Positions 56,970-64,000 of a stretch of DNA of 64,000 nucleotides are shown here, one piece after another (position 1 is the first letter of the stretch; each line of letters starts with the position of its first letter). The translations under genes were made by a program, and so were the position numbers. Origin of the DNA: Amorphophallus konjac (Eukaryota; Streptophyta; Magnoliopsida; Alismatales; Araceae); NCBI GenBank assembly GCA_022559845.1, contig JAHNEJ010001128.1:1-64000 (forward strand), read 5' to 3'. The notes under the pieces were generated by a model. That model saw only the letters and a list, made by a program, of their open reading frames with translations, did no database searches and was not told where the DNA came from.

Positions 56970-57713
56970 CTATCCAAAAATCAGAAAATTAGTGATCAGT
57001 TATTAAAAATGTATCAAATTGGCACCCTAAAATTAAGAAAATAAATATGAAAATAAGTGTTTATGTTACCCCCCATCTAGAGCATCCATAAAATCGCCGC
57101 CATTTACTTCTTTCCCGGGTAGAGTTGAAGGTCCGACATGGCCAGTGGTAGAAACACATGAAGGTTCAACTTGTACATGGGGTGGTCGGAAAGAAATGCC
57201 AATAGATGAACTCTAGCTCATGTTCGCGTTTAGAGCAGAGAAAACCAGAGTGGGTAAAGAGAAGATTAGAGGGTGGTGGAGTTGTGAATTTGGTACAAGG
57301 AAAAAGAAACCATCCCCACCGGAGTTGAACGATGAACAACTTACTGGCCGCTTCCTCCTTTATCGCCCGAGCTTCACCTACCAACCGGAGCGACCTGGCT
57401 GTGGGGAGGGGAAGAGAGGAAACCTCCTTCTACCAAACGTTTAGACGACGACAGATCCAACGACCTTGCCCATCGGAGATGAAGATCCTACTGGCCGATG
57501 ATGAAGAACCCACTGGCCGCTTCCACGCTTATCACGGCCGACCTTCACCTTTCAACTGCCTCTGTGGGGGAGGGGATGAGAGGAAACCCCCCTCTCATGA
57601 ACCCTAAACGATGGCAACCAGTTTGAATGAGGGACATTTGGATCATTTTACTCCGCTTTAATGGGAATATTAGAATCTCCGTCGAATATTCGACTATCCG
57701 TCAACGGAAGTTA
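56970..57713. other. Right sub-terminal region of the Mutator-like element
   Basis: No firm gene. Related segments with AGCGGCCAGTRGGTTCTTCATC-like text (minus strand) appear twice near 57335 and 57510. It may hold 5' exons or promoter of the minus-strand gene ending at 56760. Confidence 0.4.
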
Positions 57714-57821
57714 ACTCAGATGATAGTTTTGCACAATTAGAATTTATATAGTGATATATATGATAATACGTTTAATTTTTTTACAATTTCACATATAACA
57801 ATGGTGTCTATGCAAAAAATC
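57714..57821 (-). repeat. Right terminal inverted repeat
   Basis: Inverted copy of 49845-49963; outermost part GATTTTTTGCATAGACACC on the minus strand. Confidence 0.9.
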
Positions 57822-58082
57822 GTAAAAAAATGATTATTGAGGAAAGAGAAGATCAGTCCATAAAAGCACCCTTCCATCAAAGGATCCATTGATTAGGAAT
57901 AAGTACCCATTTCTCAAAACTGACCAATAAGATTTTAGCATTTAAAATAAATTGTTAAAGCTCCTCATTAATGTCTAATGGGTCACACATTAATATGCTT
58001 ACAAACTCTACTATTATAAGCATATTTAGTTTCGTTTGCTTTACTAACGTGAGATTATTTTAATGTGTTCTTTCACGAGTAA

Positions 58083-58368
58083 GGGCACGTTTGCGAACGC
58101 CCCATGTTTATAGATTCTCATAAAAATCTTCCAACCGTACGAATGTATGTCGCTTTCAAGATTTACAATGATTAAAAATCTCTAAAATCCTCTTGTAACC
58201 TTTTTACGAGGATTCCCCTTATTCGGCAAGTTTTGTATCCGCGCTCAAAAACTCAAACTTTTTATCCGCGCTAAAAAACCCAACACACTTAGACGTTTGA
58301 AAAAAATTAAAGTTTATCGGGGGATTATAGCTCGAAAGCCGTTGCCTAGGGCGTTCACAAACGCGCCC
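58083..58368. mobile_element. Harbinger-like (Tourist) MITE, 286 bp
   Basis: Ends GGGCACGTTTGCGAACGCCC and GGGCGTTCACAAACGCGCCC are imperfect inverted repeats of ~20 bp. Flanking trinucleotides TAA (left) and TAC (right) are close to the TWA duplication of PIF/Harbinger elements. No coding capacity. Terminal GGGC...GTTTG is usual for this superfamily. Confidence 0.65.
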
Positions 58369-59892
58369 TACGTTGATTTAGATTATGTCATATACATCAA
58401 GATGAACACTTATATCACTTAAATTTAGATTGAATAATCTAACTCAAAATCTTAACAAATTAAGCAGTGAAGGCTCTACTGTTATAGATATGTTGTAATT
58501 TTATATATTTTCTAATGCAAGGTTATTCTAAAAAAAAATCTTCCAGATACCCACAATGGTAGCTATCAAGGGACTTTTCTTTTATTTTAGTGAAAAAGAA
58601 TTAAAAATTTATAAACCAAATGTGGACGTGAAAGATGGGAGGCATCTCTCGGCCGTTTGAAAAGTTTGAAGTGCAAGGCCTGCCGGCTCCGAAGAATAAT
58701 TTGGCCCGGTTTAATATTTGAACTATCGGGTGAATTTTTTGAACGATGAGAGAGAATCTAAGGTGATATCCACACTTTTCTCTCACATGTGAAGGGTCGA
58801 ACACCGTATCTTAATTGAAAAATAAAGAAGACCTTTGAATTTATGGACTCCAGAGGTGCACACACATTTGGATCCCACTGGCAGAATGGTGATTGGGGTT
58901 TGACCTTATTCCATTATCCCAATGAAGATAGCATCAATTACATTATGTGAATAAAAGTACGAAAAAAATCTTTGATTAATCAATGAAAAAAAATAAGGCA
59001 TGATATTTTGATTTTATATTTGTTAGATTTGAAATTTGATAATTTAAAATTATAAAAAGTATTAATTTTAAATTACATGATTTGACAAGGAGAAAATGTA
59101 TATATATCGATGGAACTGAGACTTCACATTTGGGCGCCGACATTTTACATGGCGCATAAACTCAGTATTACTGCGAAAACTTTAAACTTGTTGTTTGATT
59201 GATGAAAAATATTTGGTTTCTTTTTGAAAATACTTGCCACTAAGTTCGAGATGTTTAAGTTTGGAAGTTAATTAAATGTCAGCATTTTGCGTGAATTGGC
59301 AATGTATATATAAATCTGACTGGTTTAAAGAATACTTAATGGAAACTCAGCCAACCTTTAACTTTGAATTTTGAGTCACCGTGAGATACACACACAACTT
59401 AGAACATTGGGCCTGGAATTTGTAAATTTGGAGACCAAAATCCCATTATTTTATGTAAAATCGAACTTAAGCTTAAATGATACGTGGATTTTGGTCTCAA
59501 CTTTTTGACGTTGGATTTTGGATCCTTGTAGGCAAAATATATACGTGTCTGAACTGTTGGTTCTAAATTTGCCAATTTGGAAGTGAAATCTAGTTTCACG
59601 TGAAACAAGGGTTCAAGTAGAAGTGTCAATGGATCGGATCCGGGTCGGATCCTTCATGATCCGAATCTGGATCCGATAATCTAAAAAATCCAACTCGAAT
59701 CCAGAATGAAACAATATTTTGGATCCGGATCTGACCCGAATCCGAACTTTAACTTTTGGATTCGAATCTGATCCGAAATCCTAATTTATATATCCTATAT
59801 AGGTAGTGGGCAAGATAGATCCAAATTTGCATGCTTGCATCCGAAAATTTCAAATCCAATGGATCAATTTTCGGATCCAATCATAATGAGTG
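58369..59892. other. Non-coding region, partly built of GGATCCG words
   Basis: No gene supported. From 59630 to 59880 the text repeats GGATCCG/GGATCCGAATC-like words (GGATCGGATCCGGGTCGGATCC and variants), grading into the minisatellite that follows. The earlier part is AT-rich unique sequence. Confidence 0.55.
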
Positions 59893-60405
59893 TTTTGTAT
59901 AGACAATGAAACCAGAGGATCCGAAAACAACACATATATACAAATTGCTGAACAGAACACTTGAAAATTTGTATAGACAATGAAATCAGAGGATCTGGAA
60001 ACAACATATATACAAATAAACCAGAGGATCCGAAAACAACACATATATACAAATTGCTGAACAGAACACACTTGAAATTTTTTATAGACAATGAAACCAG
60101 AGGATCCGAAAATAACACATATATACAAATTGCTGAACATCCGAAAACAACACATATATACAAATTGTTGAACAGAACACACTTGAAATTTTGTATAGAT
60201 AATGAAACTAGAGGATCCGAAAACAACACATAACGTGAAATTTTGTATAGATAATGAAATCAGATGATCCGAAAACAACACATATATACAAAATGTTGAA
60301 CAGAGCACACTTGAAATTTTGTATAGATAATGAAACCGGAGGATCCGAAAATAACACATATATACAAATTGTTGAACAAAACACACTTGAAATATTATAT
60401 AGAAA
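59893..60405. repeat. Minisatellite, about eight units of up to 77 bp
   Basis: The unit is TTGTATAGACAATGAAACCA, GAGGATCCGAAAACAACACA, TATATACAAATTGCTGAACA, GAACACACTTGAAAT. Two units are internally shortened. The GATCCGAAAA part links it to the preceding GGATCCG region. The minus-strand open frame across it is a by-product of the repeat. Confidence 0.88.
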
Positions 60406-60464
60406 GCAAATTAAGTGGGGGGAGTTCCTCGCTCTTCCTTCTTGTTGAATAATCATCACTTCAC

Positions 60465-60721
60465 TTATACAGTCTCCTCAGTCAGTAAGTCACTGAAGAA
60501 GTTATTAGAAAGTGCACCTTTGGTAGAGCCATAGGAGTTCAGACGCTTCTTCAAAGAGCGAAGATCCCGTTCATCTTTTTTTGTTCGTCTCTAAAGTGCA
60601 AATTGAAACTATCAGTACCTTTTCCTATTAAGAGATTGGAAAGGTAGAGATAAAATTAAAATTCATAAACAGGCATATACTTACAAAGGATTTCTTCAAC
60701 AGCAAAATATCCACTAAATAT
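60465..60721 (-). pseudogene. Last two exons of an unrecognised gene, split by element G
   Basis: Exon 60721-60685 (YLVDILLLKKSF, ending in the consensus donor TTT/GTAAGT) joins in phase 0 to exon 60590-60465 (starts after TTTGCACTTTAG; RRTKKDERDLRSLKKRLNSY, then GSTKGALSNNFFSDLLTEETV, stop TAA 60465-60467). The 94-bp intron is a normal plant size. Reading rightwards the first exon ends exactly where G's LTR starts. I do not recognise the family; a charged helix-rich C-terminus is all that can be said. It is the best candidate for host-gene sequence in the window, but could be a chance frame. Confidence 0.4.
60717..60721. repeat. Candidate left target duplication of element G
   Basis: AATAT immediately before the LTR end; the partner would lie beyond the window. 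Confidence 0.35.
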
Positions 60722-62422
60722 TGTAGCCATAGTGTTGATGTTTCTTCCTTTCTTTGATGTGTGATGTGATGTGGTGTGAATATGGTGATATGAAAAATAT
60801 GTGAGTAGATGTGTGAGCAAGCAATAACAACCTAACTCAAACAATCATCAAAATCAGAAGCATGGGCATGTCATCAATGTTCATGTGAACGAAGAAAATA
60901 AAAACACACGTCAGGGCGTGGAGCAAATGAAGTAAATAGAAGAGCAAGCAAGAAGACAATGATGAACAATGATGAGCAATACTCAACCAAAGAAGTGTGA
61001 TCGCCACCAAGGTAATTAAAATAGCAAAGATAGGCTAAATACCTTGGAAAGAGGAGGATGCAACACCCGCCCACGAGAGATAAAAAACCCAGAACGCTCT
61101 GCGAGTAGAAACGGTCGAGTATCAGGCCGCCACGGATAAATAAACGGTCTTACGATCAGCTGCCACAGATCCTCAAACGATCCAACGTAGAGCCGCCAGA
61201 GCGCACGGAACAGCAAATTGGGACTCGGATCTCTACCTCTCCCGGTCGGCCAGAAGAGTTGGGCCTCGTGCTAGGCAACCTTGTAGACCTAAAAGAGTGT
61301 AGAAGCTCAGAAAAATAACCCAAATTAGCCCTATGACAAGTGTAGTATTTATAGTGCAAATAAGCTAAAGTGCATGCAAAAGAAAGGGTGAATACTTGGA
61401 AGGTTTGGTTTTCTTTAACCCCTGTGGGGCGTGGAAAAGATGGGGAGATGTTTTAACAACGTGATTGAGATGCAAAGAACGTGGAAGAAGAAGAGGGAAT
61501 ATACTTGTGAATGTTATGAAGAAGGGGAGAAACTTAAGAAGAAAACAATACAAATGACCCTTGGAACTTAATACTCCCTGGATTTTGAAGGCTAATGGAC
61601 ATAGACATCACTTCTCCTTGATGGGTACTCGCTCCAGAACGCGGCAGCACCTCGACGTAAACTCCAGAAATCTCCCCTTACCCATGAACTGAAAAGTTCT
61701 ATTTATAGACCCTCAAACTCTAGGTTCGAGTTGGAGAGATCCCAGGGAAAAAGTAGGATGAAACTTAGCAAACTCTTGAAGATAAAACTCCCAAGAGTCC
61801 ATAGAAACAAACGAGAGCTTCTAAGGATCACTATTGAGAGAGAAATCACAAAACCAAAACTCTACTTCGACGACGGCGTAGCAGAGAAAAGACAGTTAAT
61901 CAGTACTCGCCGTTGCCTGAAATGGTCCTACGATAAACCTCCACTTGGAATTAGCAGTCCAAGAATAGACCGCCAACCTCAGGAGATAAGGCCAACGTGC
62001 GAGAACTTCGTGAACATGACTCTGGAACCAAGAAATGGTCCAAAGAAAAACCGCCACATTCCCTCTAACGGCCACACGATAAATCGCCAGAGCTCAATAG
62101 ATAACAATGGATAAGACTGAAAAGAAAGACGTTGGCCCTGGACTTAGGCGTCAGCAAACGGTCTTAGCATAGACCGCTAAACGTCATCAAACGCCCATAT
62201 TATAGACCGCCAGAGACAATGGAGTGGCAAAATGAATGAAAGGCCTACTAAGCTTCAACCACGGAAAACGAATAAGGAGCGAGACCCAATCAAGGAGAAT
62301 GACCCACGAAAATAAGCCTCAAAACTGACCAAGATGACCCAATAAACGATGAATAACTCAGAGCATCATAAAGATAAACAAGGAGATGACCCAACTCATT
62401 GGTCATAAAACGGGTGTCAACA
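60722..62422 (-). repeat. Element G 3' LTR (about 1701 bp)
   Basis: On the minus strand it begins TGTTGACACCCGTTTTATGA (62422), identical in its first 20 bases to B's LTR, and ends ...GGCTACA at 60722. Shared blocks with B: GGGCGTGGAGCAA, GTGTGATCGCCACCAAGG, TGGGGCGTGGAAAA, CGCTCCAGAACGCGG. ACGGTC/GACCGC words are at 61095-61205 and 61885-62215 (for example ACGGTCTTAGCATAGACCGCT). The lower end is less certain than the upper. Confidence 0.75.
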
Positions 62423-62436
62423 GATGCCCCTCCTTA
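62423..62436 (-). other. Element G polypurine tract
   Basis: TAAGGAGGGGCATC on the minus strand, directly before TGTTGACACC. It primes plus-strand DNA synthesis and fixes the LTR as the 3' one. Confidence 0.72.
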
Positions 62437-63718
62437 ACGTCCTTTTTACAGGGGAACAAGCGGAGGTGAAGCGAAAGCGACATAGAACATGGAGGTGAAG
62501 CGGAAACGAAGCAGAGTAGATTGAAAAGCGGGCATTAAGGTAAATGACACACGTCCTCAACCAACGAGCGATAGGAATCTTCTAGAAAACCTCGAACCAA
62601 TCACAAGGAACGGCAAAATCGAATGACGCATGTCTGGAGGAACTAACAACTAAAGAAAGGAAAACACGACCAACCTCCTCACTAGAACACACAGCTAATA
62701 GGTGGTCGGAGTAAGCGAAAAAGTAAAGAGATGAGTAACTAAGCTCCAGACAGGAATCTCCAGCTAACTAAACTGAGCAAAAAGACCGAAGGAATCCTTC
62801 CAACTCAGAGTGGAATAACTCTCCTTACTCAAGACCATGGACACAATTATCCACCATTACCGAGACATTTTAGTCAGATGAGGGCACATGAATGCTCAAA
62901 GATGCGCATGATGCATACTAGGCTAAACTAAAAGAAATCACTAAAATGAATGCAAAGAAAGAATAAAATAGCAAGATACTCGAGAATAGTATTACTAGAC
63001 CGGACAAATCAGGGTCAAGATACTATCTGTAACCACGGCGTGCAAGACAGAACCATCACCCCCCAACTCTACCAACCTAACGGCCTATCCAACGATTAAA
63101 CATGTGCACTTAGATCATCATCATTTTTTTTAGAGGGGAACATCCGATCCCAGAACACACGAATGACCAGCCGGTTCTCGAGAAAATATATCATAATTAC
63201 CATATAGTAATGCATTAAGGGGACTTGGGATCGAAATACTTACCTAACTTACCTGCCTGGCGAGCGGTTGATAAGTGTGATGGCGTCCATGATTTTTGCA
63301 ACAAGAGGGTTAGCCATTAACAAATAGATCATAGAATGATCATGAAGCACATCAGATATAACTTTGAAGCATGACAGATAACAAATGTATCTTTGAAATT
63401 CATCAAACAATTCAGCCCTAAAACGGTCTAAGATAATATCGCTAAAAGAGCCTTAACGGTCTCAAATTGGACCGCCAAGGTACGTCAGTTCACATCCTTC
63501 GAGGAGAAGGCTCTGATAACAAACGGTCAAAGGAAGGGCCGCCAGAAGGACTGTGATGGTCTAACGATAGATCGCTAAATTTTCTGAGCGTTCAAAAAAA
63601 CAAACCGATCGTTCGTTCCCCCCCATTACGCTCAAACATTCAAACAAACAAACCAACCGAATCACACCCAACCGAGCCAACCCATTCCACCAGCGACCCA
63701 TCGTCAACCACCGCCAGG
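62437..63718. other. Element G non-coding interior next to the 3' LTR
   Basis: No gene supported. Hairpin words ACGGTCTAAGATAATATCGCT, ACGGTCTCAAATTGGACCGCC, ACGGTCAAAGGAAGGGCCGCC and ATGGTCTAACGATAGATCGCT lie at 63420-63580, shortly upstream of the + strand exon. Confidence 0.6.
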
Positions 63719-63950
63719 ATGGTGAAGAAGAGGGTGGTGAAGCGCTTCCAACGGCGGATAGCGGAGGAGGATATGCCACCAGTGGCGGAACAGAACCCAC
63801 CGGTGGAGGGAGAGACACCGGCAGTCCTAACGGCGGTGGAAGAAGCCCCTGCGGCGGAAGAAGGCCCTGGGGAGGCCATGGAAGAAAAATAAGAAGCCAC
63901 GGCAGCCGGGGAGACACCTGCGGCGGCGACCGGACGGCGGTCGACGGAGG
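63719..63950 (+). pseudogene. Glu/Ala/Pro-rich first exon, antisense to element G
   Basis: ATG 63719 starts MVKKRVVKRFQRRIAEEDM, continuing with VEGETPAVLTAVEEAPAAEE; TAA near 63890 interrupts, and the same composition continues to a donor-like ACGGAG/GTAAGCC at about 63950. Composition, position beside the 3' LTR and orientation opposite to the element match exon 1 of the PMD gene of element A (11831-11505, donor GTAGGCC). An extra antisense gene is therefore inferred; the PMD itself would lie beyond the window. Confidence 0.4.
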
Positions 63951-64000
63951 TAAGCCAACGGCCCCAAAATCTCATTTTTAATTTTTTTTCCATTTTCTTA

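Larger units (their letters stand above)
49845..57821 (+). mobile_element. Mutator-like transposon with ~110-bp terminal inverted repeats
   Basis: The left end 49845-49963 (GGGTTTTTTGCATAGAAACC...) and right end 57714-57821 are inverted copies with small gaps, sharing for example ATAAATTCTAATTGTGCAAA. Inside are a MURA-type transposase pseudogene on the + strand and a convergent minus-strand exon of another gene. The 9-bp target duplication expected for Mutator could not be made out; flanks are A-rich on both sides. Near the left end (50085-50260) a ~105-bp segment ending CCACCTGAAAACCCTAGG is duplicated. Confidence 0.87.
60722..64000 (-). mobile_element. Tat-type element G: 3' LTR and adjacent interior
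   Basis: The LTR at 60722-62422 is followed (rightwards) by an interior that starts with a polypurine tract, so G points left and its pol lies beyond the window. The LTR resembles that of B. A Glu/Ala-rich exon at 63719 on the opposite strand recalls the first exon of A's PMD gene. Confidence 0.72.

Noticed and set aside
57220..57607. Overlapping + strand frames near the right end of the Mutator-like element
   Set aside because: Composition reflects a duplicated GC-rich segment; no splice or domain support, and the better gene evidence there is on the minus strand.
59850..60386. 178-codon minus-strand open frame rich in CFRILW and YKISSVL-like text
   Set aside because: It is the translation of a ~77-bp minisatellite with truncated units; no domain and no independent support.
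1..64000. Endogenous pararetrovirus (caulimovirid) sequence
   Set aside because: All reverse transcriptases have gypsy-type neighbours (integrase, Tat RNase H, LTRs); no movement protein or coat-type motifs were seen.
1..64000. tRNA, rRNA or other structural RNA genes
   Set aside because: No cloverleaf or rRNA-like segment was recognised by eye; a tRNAscan or Infernal run would be decisive.

Overview
The window is repeat-rich nuclear DNA from a flowering plant. It consists almost entirely of nested transposable elements: Ty1/copia LTR elements of Sirevirus (Maximus/SIRE) type, Ty3/gypsy elements of the Tat type (gag-pol with a second, Tat-style RNase H), a Mutator-like DNA transposon and a MITE. 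There are GT-AG introns, plant mobile domain (PMD) genes, a tRNA-Met primer site after Sirevirus LTRs, and no bacterial-style operons. I could not identify the species. No intact, recognisable host gene is present; two exon fragments may come from host genes.

Layout. 1-1244: right end of a Sirevirus-like LTR, inserted in the coding frame of Tat element A (+). A's pol runs 1245-6647 and is broken. 6648-16663 is a long domain downstream of A's pol with two intron-containing PMD genes on the minus strand (8206-11831 and 12496-13896) and many short hairpin words of the form ACGCC-N8-GGCGT. At 16663/16664 this domain abuts the broken integrase of Tat element B (-), which runs up to its 5' LTR at 36452-38091. 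B's protease region is split by an 11-kb Sirevirus derivative H (21397-32388), with two nearly identical 2.96-kb LTRs, TSD TCCTT on both sides, a gag-like gene and no pol. B sits in the 3' end of a second kind of Tat element, D (-, 38092-44462). D sits in a copia gag fragment E (44463-44960). Next come a Sirevirus-like gag remnant and 3.06-kb LTR (F, -, 45551-49645), a Mutator-like element (49845-57821) with ~110-bp inverted ends, a Harbinger-like MITE (58083-58368), a minisatellite (59893-60405), two short exons of an unrecognised minus-strand gene, and the 3' LTR plus downstream part of Tat element G (-, 60722 to the window end).

The insertion order can be read from interrupted frames: E is split by D, D by B, B by H and apparently by A, and A by the left LTR. 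Most coding regions are dead: in-frame stops, frameshifts and lost catalytic residues (B protease DTG to DTR, D reverse transcriptase YVDD to YIND, A and B integrase Glu to Lys). H is the youngest by LTR similarity but lacks pol, so it would need enzymes from elsewhere.

The strongest unexplained signal is a set of short paired palindromes with rigid arm spacing. They occur in the LTRs, introns or leaders of at least five elements. Sequence words differ between families but geometry within a family is nearly fixed: GTCGAC or GCGTCAACGC words mostly exactly 22 bp apart in Sirevirus LTRs, 27-bp palindromes every ~70 bp in F, ACGGTC-N8-GACCGC in B and G, ACGCC-N8-GGCGT across the PMD domain, and a GTCGAC pair inside the Mutator-like element. 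A second signal is an 8-bp stem hairpin conserved by compensatory changes in three different Sirevirus-type LTRs.
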